Shown piece by piece: positions 9,680 to 19,814 of a DNA stretch of 64,000 nt (its first letter is position 1; every line of letters begins with the position of its first letter). Position numbers and translations under genes: made by a program. The stretch spans positions 1,063,001 to 1,127,000 of the forward strand of contig NZ_CP022382.1 in NCBI RefSeq assembly GCF_002302565.1, given 5' to 3'. Origin of the DNA: Capnocytophaga canimorsus. Lineage in GTDB: Bacteria > Bacteroidota > Bacteroidia > Flavobacteriales > Flavobacteriaceae. The notes under the pieces were generated by a model, which was not told where the DNA came from, made no database searches, and worked only from the letters and a program-made list of their open reading frames with translations.

Positions 9680-11875
9680 ATGCAAAAAATAATTCACATT
9701 CTTTTGTCATTGTTGTGCTTTCCGTTGTTTGCACAAAAAAATACTGCCATAACCCCTACCCCACAAGCCCTTCATTTTTTGGAAAATAGCATACTGCCTA
9801 CCCAATTTAAAATAAAGGAAAATAAGTTAAAAAACGTACCTTTATCTCTGATAAGCAATACTTTCAAAGCACGTCCGGGCAAAAAACACGTAATGAATGT
9901 TTACATTACTGATAAAAATTCAAAATCTGCAAAGAAATTCGCCTCAAAAATCCCCAATAAAAAAGAAGGATATTATCTACGAATCGAAAAAAACAACATT
10001 TACGTAATAGGCAACGACTCCAGAGGAACATACTACGGACTTCGGACATTGGAACAACTTCTTTCAAAACCTGAACTTCCTCTGGGAGAAATCATTGACT
10101 ACCCCGATTTACCCAATCGAGGCGTAGTGGAAGGCTTTTACGGCACGCCTTGGAGTCACGAAAAACGCATTCGACAGATTGAATTTTACGGAAAACACAA
10201 ACTCAACACCTATATCTATGGTCCTAAAGATGACCCTTATCATAGCTCTCCAAACTGGCGATTGCCTTATCCTGAAAAAGAAGCTTTACAAATCAAAGAG
10301 TTAGTACAAAAATCCAATGAAAATTATGTGGATTTTGTTTGGGCAATTCACCCAGGAAAAGACATTAGCTGGAATGAAGAAGACCGACAAAATTTACTCA
10401 AAAAATTTGAAAAAATGTACGCTTTAGGCGTTCGAGCATTTGCCGTTTTCTTTGATGATATTTCGGGCGAAGGCACCAATCCGCAAAAACAAGCCGAATT
10501 ACTCAACTTTCTTCACAATGAGTTCGTCGCTCAAAAAAAAGATGTTAATCCACTGATTATGTGTCCAACAGAGTATAACAAAGCTTGGTCAAATCCTGAA
10601 AAACGCTATTTGGAAACATTAGGCGAAACCCTCCACCCTTCCATCGAAATTATGTGGACAGGAAATACCGTAGTCGCAGATATTGACAAGCCCACAATGC
10701 AATGGATTAACGCCAAAATCAAAAGAAAAGCTTACATTTGGTGGAATTTCCCTGTATCGGACTACGTTCGAAATCATATGCTTTTAGGACCTGCTTACGG
10801 AAATACTTCTGATATTAAAAACGATATGTCAGGCTTCGTTTCCAATCCTATGGAACACCCAGAAGCCTCAAAAATAGCCATTTATGGAGTTGCTGACTAT
10901 ACTTGGAATCTGGAAAAATACAATTCAGACACAGCTTGGAAAAACGCCATTGCCGAGATGATGCCTGAAAACAAGGAAGCGTTACTCACCTTCGCAAAAC
11001 ACAATTCGGATTTGGGAGCGAATGGACATCGTTATAGAAGAGAGGAATCCGTTGATTTTAAGCCTATTGCAGAAAATTTCTTAAAGAATTTGGAAGCATT
11101 ACACAATCCTGAAAACCAATCTGTTACCGAAGAGTTTGAGAAAATGGTTTGGGCTTCCGAGCAGCTTTTAAAAACTTCTGAAAATAAGTATCTTACTGAA
11201 GAGTTACATCCTTGGTTGTTACAATTTCAATTAGTTGGAAAAACGGGAGTTTCTGTGATGAAAATGTATAATTCATTGAAAAGCAGAGATTATCAGGAAT
11301 TTAAATCAGCTTATACAAACGTTCAAAATTTACAAAAACAAATGTTTGAAACTGATCAAAATTACAACCAAAATCCGTATCAGCCTGGTGTAAAAACAGC
11401 AACTTTAGTAATAGAACCTCTTTTAAATCAATTACTTAAATATAATATCAGTAAATTCAATGCAGAAACAGGAGAAAATTTGAAACTTTCTCTTAATTTC
11501 AATCCGAATACATTGATTACCAACATAAAACAATTGGAAAATCAACCACTTGGGCAAAAAGGAAACGTTTTACGAATATCTCCCGCTTTGGAATATATCT
11601 CATTGAAAACCAATGACTTTTTAGGTATTGAATTTGAAAAAATAGTTACCTTAAAATCTGTTATCATTGATTTTGGAGAAGAAACAAGAATTAGTAAAGG
11701 TAAAATTCAAATTTCAACAGATGGAAATCAATGGAAATCCGTAAATGGAACATTCAAAAAATCACGTTGGGAAAGTTCTCAAACTATTGAAAATGTGAAA
11801 TTTGTACGTTTCATCAACGATTCCAAACAAACGTATGACATTCAACTAAAACAATTTGAAGTAACAGAAGAATAA
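9680..11875 (+). CDS. Secreted GH84 beta-N-acetylglucosaminidase (O-GlcNAcase/hyaluronidase family)
   Basis: A 731-residue exported enzyme. I choose ATG 9680 because it begins an ideal signal peptide (MQKIIHILLSLLCFPLFA, cleaved before QKN). Domains: an N-terminal GH20b-like alpha/beta domain (about 25-135, TPTPQALHF...GTYYGLRTLEQLL), and the GH84 barrel (about 140-430) starting with RGVVEGFYGTPWSHEKR. The catalytic Asp pair is in VFFDDISG (about residues 260-263), as in the Bacteroides enzyme. A helical region follows, then a C-terminal beta-sandwich resembling an F5/8 type C carbohydrate-binding domain. It removes GlcNAc from glycoproteins or glycans, plausibly host mucins. Alternative starts upstream would bury the signal peptide. 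Confidence 0.9.
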   Translation: MQKIIHILLSLLCFPLFAQKNTAITPTPQALHFLENSILPTQFKIKENKLKNVPLSLISNTFKARPGKKHVMNVYITDKNSKSAKKFASKIPNKKEGYYLRIEKNNIYVIGNDSRGTYYGLRTLEQLLSKPELPLGEIIDYPDLPNRGVVEGFYGTPWSHEKRIRQIEFYGKHKLNTYIYGPKDDPYHSSPNWRLPYPEKEALQIKELVQKSNENYVDFVWAIHPGKDISWNEEDRQNLLKKFEKMYALGVRAFAVFFDDISGEGTNPQKQAELLNFLHNEFVAQKKDVNPLIMCPTEYNKAWSNPEKRYLETLGETLHPSIEIMWTGNTVVADIDKPTMQWINAKIKRKAYIWWNFPVSDYVRNHMLLGPAYGNTSDIKNDMSGFVSNPMEHPEASKIAIYGVADYTWNLEKYNSDTAWKNAIAEMMPENKEALLTFAKHNSDLGANGHRYRREESVDFKPIAENFLKNLEALHNPENQSVTEEFEKMVWASEQLLKTSENKYLTEELHPWLLQFQLVGKTGVSVMKMYNSLKSRDYQEFKSAYTNVQNLQKQMFETDQNYNQNPYQPGVKTATLVIEPLLNQLLKYNISKFNAETGENLKLSLNFNPNTLITNIKQLENQPLGQKGNVLRISPALEYISLKTNDFLGIEFEKIVTLKSVIIDFGEETRISKGKIQISTDGNQWKSVNGTFKKSRWESSQTIENVKFVRFINDSKQTYDIQLKQFEVTEE

Positions 11876-11912
11876 CAAATTAAAAATCAATACAATAAAA
11901 CGAAAAAGACCA

Positions 11913-12392
11913 ATGAAAGTAGCCGTTGTGATGGGAAGCAAAAGCGACCTACCTGTAATGCAAGAAGCCATTACCATTTTAGAATCATTTGATATTGAAG
12001 TATTTGTAGACATCGTTTCTGCACATCGTACTCCCGAAAAACTAATGGATTTCAGTACCAACGCACATAAAAGAGGGATTTCTGTGATTATTGCTGGAGC
12101 TGGTGGAGCAGCTCATTTACCTGGAATGGTGGCTTCGATGTCGCCCTTGCCTGTAATTGGCGTTCCTGTTAAAAGTAGCAACTCAATAGATGGCTGGGAT
12201 TCAGTACTTTCCATTTTACAAATGCCAGGAGGTGTTCCTGTAGCTACAGTTGCCTTAAATGGAGGAAAAAATGCAGGTATCTTAGCTGCACAAATCATTG
12301 CTGCACAACAACCTAACGTTTTAGAAAAAATCATAGCTTATAAAGAAGAATTAAAACAAGCTGTACTAAAATCAGCAGAAACGTTGAAGTAA
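11913..12392 (+). CDS. purE: N5-carboxyaminoimidazole ribonucleotide mutase (PurE class I)
   Basis: Catalyses the N5-CAIR to CAIR step of purine synthesis. The 159-residue protein is full length and has the class I hallmarks: MGSKSDLPVMQEA, SAHRTPEKL with the catalytic His, AGAGGAAHLPGMVAS, and the GGVPVATVALNGGKNAG loop. It follows the GH84 gene by 37 bases and lies upstream of pldA. In many genomes purK is adjacent, but it is not here. Confidence 0.96.
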   Translation: MKVAVVMGSKSDLPVMQEAITILESFDIEVFVDIVSAHRTPEKLMDFSTNAHKRGISVIIAGAGGAAHLPGMVASMSPLPVIGVPVKSSNSIDGWDSVLSILQMPGGVPVATVALNGGKNAGILAAQIIAAQQPNVLEKIIAYKEELKQAVLKSAETLK

Positions 12393-12430
12393 TAAAATTC
12401 TTGTAAAACTTTTAAAAACAAAAACATATT

Positions 12431-13357
12431 ATGAAACATAAATATCTGTTGTTTTTATTGGGTATGTTTTGTGCATATCAACAAGTCAATTCTCAAGAAA
12501 TCAACAAAAAAGACAGTTTGCTTCCTATAGACAAAAAACCTGCTGTGCAATTGGGTAGTTCCCTTTCCCAAATATGGGAGTTAGATAACTATACCGAGCG
12601 AGGCACCCTAAAATTACAAATTTATCGCCCGAATTACATCTTGCCTTTTCGTCTTACGGATAAAGTAAATAAACAACCTACTAACTTTAATCCTTCTAGA
12701 GGAATTCCTCCTTATAAAGATTATCAAAGGATGGAAACCAAATTTCAAATCAGCTTAAAATCAAAAATCATTCAAGATGCTTTTTGGGATTGCGATATTT
12801 GGGTTGGTTTTACGCAAAAGTCATATTGGCAAGTGTACAACGAGGAGCTTTCCCGACCATTTCGTGAGCTAAATTATGAGCCCGAAATAATGTTTGTCGC
12901 TCCGTTGAATTTTAGTATTGGCGACTTTAAATGGCGAATGATAAATCTTTCTTTAAATCATCAATCTAACGGAAAAGAACAGACACTTTCCCGCAGTTGG
13001 AATCGGATAATTTTAACCACAGCACACGAATGGCGAAACTTTATTTTCATTACACATTATTGGTGGCGATTTACAGAAGATAACAAAGAAGACGACAATC
13101 CTGAAATCACTAAATACGTAGGAAGAGCGGAGTTTAACACCATTTATTCTTACAAAAAACACCTTTTCAATTTATCGATACGCAATAATCTAAGTTTTAC
13201 TAAAAACAGAGGATATGCTGAGTTTTCGTATATCTTCCCCATAAAAGGCGATTTAAAAGCAATGTTTCAAGCCTCACACGGATTCGGAGACTCGCTAATA
13301 GAATACAATCACAAGCAAACTACCATTGGTTTGGGAGTGGTGCTTATGGAACTTTAA
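12431..13357 (+). CDS. pldA: Outer-membrane phospholipase A (OMPLA)
   Basis: A 308-residue outer-membrane barrel enzyme with a signal peptide (MKHKYLLFLLGMFCAYQQVNSQ). The calcium-dependent OMPLA catalytic triad is visible in LNHQSNG...LSRSWNR: His and Ser separated by one residue (NHQSNG), with the Asn 12 residues later in SRSWNR. Hydrophobic alternating strands run to the end. OMPLA hydrolyses phospholipids in the outer leaflet and is normally silent until membrane asymmetry is disturbed. Length matches the family. It shares a bidirectional terminator with the convergent propeller gene. Confidence 0.85.
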   Translation: MKHKYLLFLLGMFCAYQQVNSQEINKKDSLLPIDKKPAVQLGSSLSQIWELDNYTERGTLKLQIYRPNYILPFRLTDKVNKQPTNFNPSRGIPPYKDYQRMETKFQISLKSKIIQDAFWDCDIWVGFTQKSYWQVYNEELSRPFRELNYEPEIMFVAPLNFSIGDFKWRMINLSLNHQSNGKEQTLSRSWNRIILTTAHEWRNFIFITHYWWRFTEDNKEDDNPEITKYVGRAEFNTIYSYKKHLFNLSIRNNLSFTKNRGYAEFSYIFPIKGDLKAMFQASHGFGDSLIEYNHKQTTIGLGVVLMEL

Positions 13358-13389
13358 AAAAACGGACGGTTTTTAAGCCGTCCGTTTTT
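13358..13389. terminator. Bidirectional terminator between pldA and the propeller gene
   Basis: AAAAACGGACGG at 13358-13369 pairs perfectly with CCGTCCGTTTTT at 13378-13389, with an eight-base loop. It carries A and T tracts on the two sides, so it can end transcripts from both convergent genes, whose stops lie at 13357 and 13391. Confidence 0.9.
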
Positions 13390-13390
13390 C

Positions 13391-16120
13391 TTATAATATC
13401 TCTAAGGTACGTTCCTCCTCTGTATTTTCAGTAGAAAAAACTATGGTGTATTTTCCTTTAGGAAGATATACTTTACCATTTACCGCTGTGGTAAAAATGA
13501 GTTTTTGTAACTTCCTTTCATACATTACTTTTCCAACATCTGAAATGGTTAAATCGTAAGTAATGTAATTAAACCCTTCGTTGGCTTGATGCGTAAAAGA
13601 TTGCAAAACTACATCATCTTTCTTAATTTTCACCTTTACGGATTTGCTACCATTGGCAAAAGCGTGAAAAACTACAGTGGGTGTAACGGGTTCAGCCCAT
13701 TGGCTCCAAGTATTGCCCCAACTATTAGTATACTGAACCGTTACTTTTTCCTCAAGCGGATAAAAATCTTGAGCTACAATAGCAGCGCGTAATGATTGTA
13801 TCAGACTAATATTGGTTCTATATACTCCACTTCCAGAAGCAACAACATACATCGTACCATCTTTCGGATGAATATAAATATCCTTAATGGCTGTATTAGG
13901 GAGCTGTTTTACAAATGGATGCCAATTTTCGCCATTATTGAAAGAAACATATAATCCGTTTTCGGTACCCACGTATATAATCTGTTCGTTTTTAGGGTCT
14001 TCTTTAACCACCAAAACACGTTCGTTGGGTAAATCGGTACGAATATCCGTCCACGTTTTTCCATAATCGTGCGTTAAAAAAAGAAAGGGCTGATTTCCAT
14101 TATTTTCATCATAAAATGCTACTATTGCTTTCTCACGACGGTGTTTGGAAGCCACAATACTTGAAACTCGCAAAGGTTTGGGGAAGGCATTGTATATCAA
14201 TTGCCAAGAAACTCCTCCATTTTTACTAATACGTACCATACCATCATCACTTCCAGTATAGATAAGCCCAAAAAGAAAAGGAGATTCGGCAATAGCAGTA
14301 AGGGTTCCGTAGGCTTTGTTGCCTTTTTTGTCACCATTGGTCAAATCCTCTGAAATGGTACGCCAATTTTTACCTGCATCCATAGAAATATGTAACTTAT
14401 TACTTCCTAAATAGATAATATCTTTATTTTGAGAAGATATAAGCATTGGAGCAGTTTTATTAAAGCGTAGAGGAGCTTTGTCTTCAAAAGCGTATGGCAC
14501 ATCAAAACGAGCAGTTGTATTTTTTGAGGTGTTAAGCCCAACAAAGCTACCGTATTTTTCTCCAACATAGACTTGAGCTTCGGCAGCAACTATCTGATTT
14601 CCTGAAGGATGTATTTTATGCCATACCTCATCATTAGCCCCCATAACTCCTTGATTTGTTGCCAAATACAACGTATTATTAGTCTCATCATACGCTATTT
14701 TATGGGCAGAAACGGACTGAGTCATATGTTTCAAAATCCAACTTTTGCCTGAATCAAAAGAAACCGAAAGCCCCTTATTGGTCGCTACATAAACAATATG
14801 GTGATGCACTGGATGATACTTTATTTTCAGGTATTTATCTTGTAAAGTAACGGCACTAGTATTAGCCCAAGTACTCCCTCCGTCCTCGGATTTGAGTAGG
14901 GCAAATCCTCCCACAAATATTTCTTCCGCATTTTTAGGATTTACGGCAATATTAGCAAAATCTTCGCCACTTTGATAGAATAAATCATCTAATGGTAATT
15001 GATGTGTTTTTTGCCACGTTTTGCCTCCATCTTTAGTTACATATACCTCTGCGCCAATCACTTCTTGAGGTTTAAGTGCTAAATAATTCAGGAGTCGTGC
15101 AGGTGAAGTTACCCCAGAGGCAATCATCTGTTTTAAATTATTTGCCGAATACATTTGGTGCCATCCCATACGATGCAAATAAGCATCTAACTTTTGATTA
15201 TCTATTTGCAAGAACTCGGTTTCATTCATTTTTTCAAAATCAATATTCGACAGATGAATGTTTTGCACCTTTTCTACACTCTGACTGGTTTTTCTGGTTC
15301 TTGAAGCCCGATTGTCCACCACGGCATAAACCCTATTTTTATCGAATACGGCAAGTCCTATCTTACCAATATGTTCTTGACTGGCAAATCCGTTATTGAT
15401 GGTTATTTTCTTCCAAGAACGTCCGCCATCTTCACTTTTATAGACACTACTTTGTTTACCAAAAGGTTCTGACTGCCATTGCGAATTATTCATTTGCCAA
15501 GCCGTAGCATATAGCACATTAGCATCTTCAGTACGTACAATCTGATGAATACCAGTACGAGTACCTACAAAAAGTTTTTGTTGCCAAGTTTTACCACCAT
15601 CGGTAGTTTGAAAAATCCCTGTTTTTTCGTCTGCGGCAAAGCCATTACCTTGTACTCCTACCAAAACCTCTTGAGGATTTGACGGATTTATGGTAATACA
15701 AGAAATATTTTGCATTGATGACAATCCACTAAATGACCACGTTTTCCCTTTATCCTCCGAACGGAAAAGCCCGTAGGGTGTCGCTGCCCAAATCAGTTGA
15801 TTTTTCCAATCAACTGCCGCCGCCAGAATTTGTTGTGTAGGCTGATGGTCAAAAAGCGATGCAAAAGAAACTCCAGCATCGGTAGTAAGCCAAATCCCTC
15901 CTTGCTTGGGTAATATCATCATTTCAGAAGCCTGATACGGATTCACATAAAAATCTTCGATACAATTACCCAAAGAAGCAATTTGCACTTTTTCAAAAGG
16001 AATTTCACGAACCCAAGAGTTTTCCCTCAATTCCTCTCTCTGTCGAACAGATAATGAAATGGTTTCTTGTGCAAAAGCAACATTTCCGAGCAAAAGACCA
16101 AACAAAATAAATCTTTTCAT
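13391..16120 (-). CDS. Secreted BNR/Asp-box beta-propeller protein (sortilin/VPS10-like)
   Basis: A 909-residue exported protein with a signal peptide (MKRFILFGLLLGNVAFA). It is built from repeated Asp-box motifs of the form S-x-D-x-G-x-T-W. I count ten, among them SEDKGKTW, TTDGGKTW, SEDGGRSW, TKDGGKTW, SEDGGSTW, SFDSGKSW, SMDAGKNW, SKNGGVSW, THDYGKTW and SFNNGENW. This predicts one or two large beta-propellers (about residues 50-740), followed by a beta-rich C-terminal part. Such proteins (VPS10/sortilin-like, photosystem II assembly factor-like) often bind proteins or glycans. I see no sialidase FRIP-type site, so I do not call it a sialidase. It is 18 bases downstream of the aldehyde dehydrogenase. 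Confidence 0.8.
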   Translation of the reverse strand: MKRFILFGLLLGNVAFAQETISLSVRQREELRENSWVREIPFEKVQIASLGNCIEDFYVNPYQASEMMILPKQGGIWLTTDAGVSFASLFDHQPTQQILAAAVDWKNQLIWAATPYGLFRSEDKGKTWSFSGLSSMQNISCITINPSNPQEVLVGVQGNGFAADEKTGIFQTTDGGKTWQQKLFVGTRTGIHQIVRTEDANVLYATAWQMNNSQWQSEPFGKQSSVYKSEDGGRSWKKITINNGFASQEHIGKIGLAVFDKNRVYAVVDNRASRTRKTSQSVEKVQNIHLSNIDFEKMNETEFLQIDNQKLDAYLHRMGWHQMYSANNLKQMIASGVTSPARLLNYLALKPQEVIGAEVYVTKDGGKTWQKTHQLPLDDLFYQSGEDFANIAVNPKNAEEIFVGGFALLKSEDGGSTWANTSAVTLQDKYLKIKYHPVHHHIVYVATNKGLSVSFDSGKSWILKHMTQSVSAHKIAYDETNNTLYLATNQGVMGANDEVWHKIHPSGNQIVAAEAQVYVGEKYGSFVGLNTSKNTTARFDVPYAFEDKAPLRFNKTAPMLISSQNKDIIYLGSNKLHISMDAGKNWRTISEDLTNGDKKGNKAYGTLTAIAESPFLFGLIYTGSDDGMVRISKNGGVSWQLIYNAFPKPLRVSSIVASKHRREKAIVAFYDENNGNQPFLFLTHDYGKTWTDIRTDLPNERVLVVKEDPKNEQIIYVGTENGLYVSFNNGENWHPFVKQLPNTAIKDIYIHPKDGTMYVVASGSGVYRTNISLIQSLRAAIVAQDFYPLEEKVTVQYTNSWGNTWSQWAEPVTPTVVFHAFANGSKSVKVKIKKDDVVLQSFTHQANEGFNYITYDLTISDVGKVMYERKLQKLIFTTAVNGKVYLPKGKYTIVFSTENTEEERTLEIL

Positions 16121-16138
16121 AACTCGCCGTTTTTTAAT

Positions 16139-17725
16139 TTATAGTATATAATCGGTATTCACAAAATTAGAAACTCCTGTACGTAACAGATTTTCAATTA
16201 TTTCGTTGTTATATGAATTATCTTTTGAAGCTACAAAAGTTCGAATTGAAAAAGAGCGTAACGCATCGTGAACACTCAAAGTACTTACCGCCGAATCTTT
16301 TCTCCCTGTAAATGGAAAAACATCAGGACCTCGCTGGCATAAACTATTGAGGTTCACACGGCAAACCAAATTTACTAAATTATCAATAAGTGGTGAAAGT
16401 TCGTAAACGTCTTTACCAAATAAACTGACCTGTTGCCCATACTTTGAATTTGAAATTTCATCAATCACCTCGTCGGTTTGTGTAAAGGTTTTTATAGGGA
16501 CTACTGGTCCGAATTGCTCTTCGTGATATACCCGCATATCGGTGGTTATTGGGGAAAGAACAGCTGGAAATATAAAATTTTCAGTACGAATTCCGCCCTT
16601 TTCGTTCTTAATTTCAGCACCTTTTGCTATGGCATCTTGAATTAACTCTTGAATATAAGCTGGTTTTTCCTTTTCAGGAAGAGGCGTTAGTTTTACGCCA
16701 TCTTCCCACGGATTTCCGAATTTTAATTCATCCACACGTTTTGAAAATCTTCTGATGAATTCCTTTTCAATACTTTTGTGTACATAAATAATTTTTAGCG
16801 CTGTACATCGCTGCCCATTGAAGGACAAAGCTCCTTGTACACACTCTTCAATAGCTACATCCAAATCGGCATCGGGCAGTACAATTGCCGGATTTTTAGC
16901 CTCCAAGCCCAAAACCAAACGCAATCGGTTTTTGTTAGGATGTTGATCTTGTAGTGCTATTGCCGATTTGCTATTGCCGATAAGCGCCAACACATCTATT
17001 CTACCACTATTCATCACGGGTGGAGCCACAGTACGTCCTCTTCCGTAAAGAATATTAACCACCCCATTAGGAAAACTATGAGCAAAGGCTTCCAAAAGCG
17101 GTGAAAGCAACAATACTCCGTGTTTGGCTGGCTTGAAAATAACCGTATTGCCCATAATCACAGCAGGAATAAGCAAAGCAAAAGTCTCATTAAGCGGATA
17201 GTTATAAGGTCCTAAACAAAGTACCACACCTAAAGGACCTCGGCGTATGTGCGCATAAACGCCATCACGCTTTACAAACCGTGAAGAATCACGGTCTAGT
17301 TGTTTGTATTCCTCGATGGTGTCGTAAATGTATTCAACGGTTCTGTCGAATTCCTTGCGAGAATCCTCCAAACTTTTACCGATTTCCCACATCATAAGTT
17401 TAACCACCTCTTCTCGTTTGGTTTTCATTATTTTAAGGAATTTTTCCATACAAACGATGCGGTCTTTTACCTTCATAGTGGGCCATAACCCCTTACCTTT
17501 GTTATAAGCCTCACAGGAAGATTGTAAGGCTTCCAAAGCTTCTTTTTCCCCCATATCTGGTACGCTTCCTAAAAGAGTAGGCTGGTAATTTTCTGTAGCA
17601 GAAATAGTTGAATATATTTCGGTCATTTTTCCTTCCCAAGTACGTAATTCTCCATTTATCAGGTATGTATTCTGATTAAAAGGCGTAATTTTAAACGTTT
17701 CGGGGATTGATTTGAATGTTTTCAT
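16139..17725 (-). CDS. gapN: NADP-dependent (non-phosphorylating) glyceraldehyde-3-phosphate dehydrogenase-type aldehyde dehydrogenase
   Basis: A 528-residue aldehyde dehydrogenase superfamily enzyme. The catalytic Cys is in [11 protein letters not shown] (about residue 300), the general-base Glu in LGLEAKNP, and the cofactor fold in [17 protein letters not shown] and IFKPAKHG. The overall pattern, especially [12 protein letters not shown] and NGQRCTALK, fits the GapN-like subgroup. Members of that subgroup oxidise glyceraldehyde-3-phosphate directly to 3-phosphoglycerate with NADP+, giving NADPH and bypassing ATP formation. The subgroup is slightly long here because of an extended N-terminus. 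Substrate choice within the subgroup is an inference. Confidence 0.82.
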   Translation of the reverse strand: MKTFKSIPETFKITPFNQNTYLINGELRTWEGKMTEIYSTISATENYQPTLLGSVPDMGEKEALEALQSSCEAYNKGKGLWPTMKVKDRIVCMEKFLKIMKTKREEVVKLMMWEIGKSLEDSRKEFDRTVEYIYDTIEEYKQLDRDSSRFVKRDGVYAHIRRGPLGVVLCLGPYNYPLNETFALLIPAVIMGNTVIFKPAKHGVLLLSPLLEAFAHSFPNGVVNILYGRGRTVAPPVMNSGRIDVLALIGNSKSAIALQDQHPNKNRLRLVLGLEAKNPAIVLPDADLDVAIEECVQGALSFNGQRCTALKIIYVHKSIEKEFIRRFSKRVDELKFGNPWEDGVKLTPLPEKEKPAYIQELIQDAIAKGAEIKNEKGGIRTENFIFPAVLSPITTDMRVYHEEQFGPVVPIKTFTQTDEVIDEISNSKYGQQVSLFGKDVYELSPLIDNLVNLVCRVNLNSLCQRGPDVFPFTGRKDSAVSTLSVHDALRSFSIRTFVASKDNSYNNEIIENLLRTGVSNFVNTDYIL

Positions 17726-17785
17726 AGATTATTTTAAGTGTTTTATTTTAAACAAAAAAGTAAGATAATGCTCAAAAAAACACAT

Positions 17786-17968
17786 TTAAACGCGTCCCTT
17801 TAAAGCATTAAAAACCCAAGCAATGGCAAAAAAGCCGATACCTACAGATGCAAATCCTATGCCAGCACTATCATTATATCGAAATATTCCTAAGGCTATG
17901 AGTCCCAAACCTACAATAATCATAATCAGTGTAGCATATCCTAAAACTGTATTTTTATTCATTCCCAT
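17786..17968 (-). CDS. Small two-helix membrane protein
   Basis: A 60-residue protein with a short polar N-terminus (MGMNKNTVLGY) and two membrane helices (ATLIMIIVGLGLIALGIF and GIGFASVGIGFFAIAWVF) joined by a short RYNDSA turn. It resembles a conserved flavobacterial family of small membrane proteins (labelled after CAL67264 in some databases, by memory). Its function is unknown. It is divergent from the acyl-CoA carboxylase gene. Confidence 0.6.
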   Translation of the reverse strand: MGMNKNTVLGYATLIMIIVGLGLIALGIFRYNDSAGIGFASVGIGFFAIAWVFNALKGRV

Positions 17969-18100
17969 TGTTACTAGATTTATTGAGTTAGTTGATTTGT
18001 AAATTTGTTAATAGTAACTGCAAATATCGGAATTTTTTGACAAAAGACGTTTTTATAAAATCTGTTTTTGTAATTTAGCCCGAAAAACCTTTAACGAGTA

Positions 18101-19729
18101 ATGGATATCCAATTTAACATCAATGAAGATTTTAATAAGCTTGAAATAAGCGAATTACGCAGGAGATTAGCTAAAGTAAAAGAAGGAGGTGGTAAAAAAC
18201 GCCTTGAAAAATTGCACCAACAAGGGAAGCTATCCGCTCGTGAACGCATTGAATATCTGTTAGATAAGGATAAAGAACATATCGAGATAGGCGCTTTTGC
18301 AGGAGAAGGAATGTATCCCGAACACGGTGGTTGCCCATCGGCTGGGGTGGTGGTTGTAATTGGCTATGTGTCAGGAAAACAATGTGTTGTGGTAGCAAAT
18401 GATGCTACTGTAAAGGCAGGAGCTTGGTTTCCTATCACGGGCAAGAAAAATCTTCGTGCTCAAGAAATTGCCATCGAAAATCGTTTACCAATCATCTATT
18501 TGGTGGATAGTGCTGGGGTGTATTTGCCAATGCAGGACGAAATTTTCCCCGACAAAGAACATTTCGGACGAATTTTCCGTAATAATGCGATAATGAGTAG
18601 TATGGGTATCACGCAAATCGCAGCTGTTATGGGAAGTTGTGTTGCAGGTGGAGCCTACTTGCCCATTATGAGCGATGAAGCTCTGATTGTGGATAAAACA
18701 GGAAGCATCTTTCTGGCAGGAAGTTATTTGGTAAAGGCAGCTATTGGGGAAGATATTGATAATGAAACGCTTGGTGGAGCTACTACGCATTGTGAAATCA
18801 GTGGAGTGACCGATTTTAAAGCCAGAGATGACAAAGATGCATTGGACAGAATCAAGCGAACGATGGCAAAAATCGGTGCTTATGAAAAAGCAGGATTCAA
18901 TCGTGTTGAAGCTCAAAAACCACTGAAAAATCCGCAGGAAATTTATGGTATTTTGCCTAAATCACGAGCAGAACAGTTTGATATGATGGAAATTATCCTT
19001 CGTCTGGTGGATAATTCTGAATTTGATGAATACAAAGCAGGTTACGGACAAACACTCATCACAGGATATGCTCGAATTGATGGTTGGGCAGTAGGAATTG
19101 TTGCCAATCAACGTAAAGTGGTGAAAACCAAAAAAGGTGAAATGCAATTTGGTGGTGTAATTTATTCCGATAGTGCGGATAAGGCCACCCGATTTATAGC
19201 TAATTGTAATCAAAAGAAAATTCCCTTGGTGTTTCTGCAAGATGTTACAGGCTTTATGGTGGGGTCAAAATCTGAACACGGCGGTATCATTAAAGACGGA
19301 GCGAAAATGGTAAATGCGGTGGCAAATTCAGTGGTGCCTAAATTCACTATTGTTGTTGGGAATTCCTATGGTGCAGGAAATTATGCGATGTGTGGAAAGG
19401 CGTACGACCCGCGTTTAATCGTTTCGTGGCATAGTGGAAATATTGCTGTAATGGGGGGAAATCAAGCTGCTAAGGTTTTGTTGCAAATCGAAACTGCTTC
19501 ACTCAAAAGCAAAGGTCAGGAAATTAGTAAGGAGCAAGAACAAGCGTTGTACGATAAGATAAAATCAAAATATGATGAGCAGATTTCACCATACTATGCT
19601 GCCGCCCGACTATGGACAGATGCTATTATCGACCCGCTCGAAACCCGCAAATGGATTTCAATCGGTATTGAGGCTGCTAATCACGGCCCTATCGAAAAAT
19701 CATTTAATTTGGGAATTTTGCAAGTGTAA
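18101..19729 (+). CDS. Acyl-CoA carboxylase, carboxyltransferase (beta) subunit
   Basis: A 542-residue biotin-dependent carboxyltransferase subunit that moves CO2 from carboxybiotin to an acyl-CoA. Two crotonase-like halves are visible: the first with VVVANDATVKAGAWFPITGKK and GSCVAGGAYLP, the second with FLQDVTGFMVGSKSEHGGIIKDGAKM and SYGAGNYAMCGKAYDPR. The motif VDSAGVYLPMQDEIFPDKEHFGRIF is like the methylcrotonyl-CoA carboxylase branch, but similar proteins in Flavobacteria are annotated only as acyl-CoA carboxylases. Substrate (methylcrotonyl, propionyl or geranyl) is undecided. No biotin-carboxylase alpha subunit is adjacent. Length is normal. Confidence 0.87.
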   Translation: MDIQFNINEDFNKLEISELRRRLAKVKEGGGKKRLEKLHQQGKLSARERIEYLLDKDKEHIEIGAFAGEGMYPEHGGCPSAGVVVVIGYVSGKQCVVVANDATVKAGAWFPITGKKNLRAQEIAIENRLPIIYLVDSAGVYLPMQDEIFPDKEHFGRIFRNNAIMSSMGITQIAAVMGSCVAGGAYLPIMSDEALIVDKTGSIFLAGSYLVKAAIGEDIDNETLGGATTHCEISGVTDFKARDDKDALDRIKRTMAKIGAYEKAGFNRVEAQKPLKNPQEIYGILPKSRAEQFDMMEIILRLVDNSEFDEYKAGYGQTLITGYARIDGWAVGIVANQRKVVKTKKGEMQFGGVIYSDSADKATRFIANCNQKKIPLVFLQDVTGFMVGSKSEHGGIIKDGAKMVNAVANSVVPKFTIVVGNSYGAGNYAMCGKAYDPRLIVSWHSGNIAVMGGNQAAKVLLQIETASLKSKGQEISKEQEQALYDKIKSKYDEQISPYYAAARLWTDAIIDPLETRKWISIGIEAANHGPIEKSFNLGILQV

Positions 19730-19752
19730 ATACAATCAAAAACCTAAAAATC

Positions 19753-19777
19753 AACCTATTAAAAATAGGTTTTTTTT
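19753..19777 (+). terminator. Terminator after the acyl-CoA carboxylase gene
   Basis: AACCTATT / AATAGGTT with a three-A loop, then seven T residues. It lies 24 bases after the stop at 19729 and 38 bases before the next start. This supports independent transcription of the CBS-nadK pair. Confidence 0.75.
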
Positions 19778-19814
19778 CACTAATTTTTATTATCTTGCCG
19801 AAAACATCTCTCTT

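Noticed and set aside
13391..16120. Sialidase
   Set aside because: Asp boxes alone do not make a sialidase, and no FRIP motif or other clear sialidase signature was seen.
19572..19814. N-terminal extension of the CBS protein
   Set aside because: It lies over the carboxylase gene in another frame and across a terminator.
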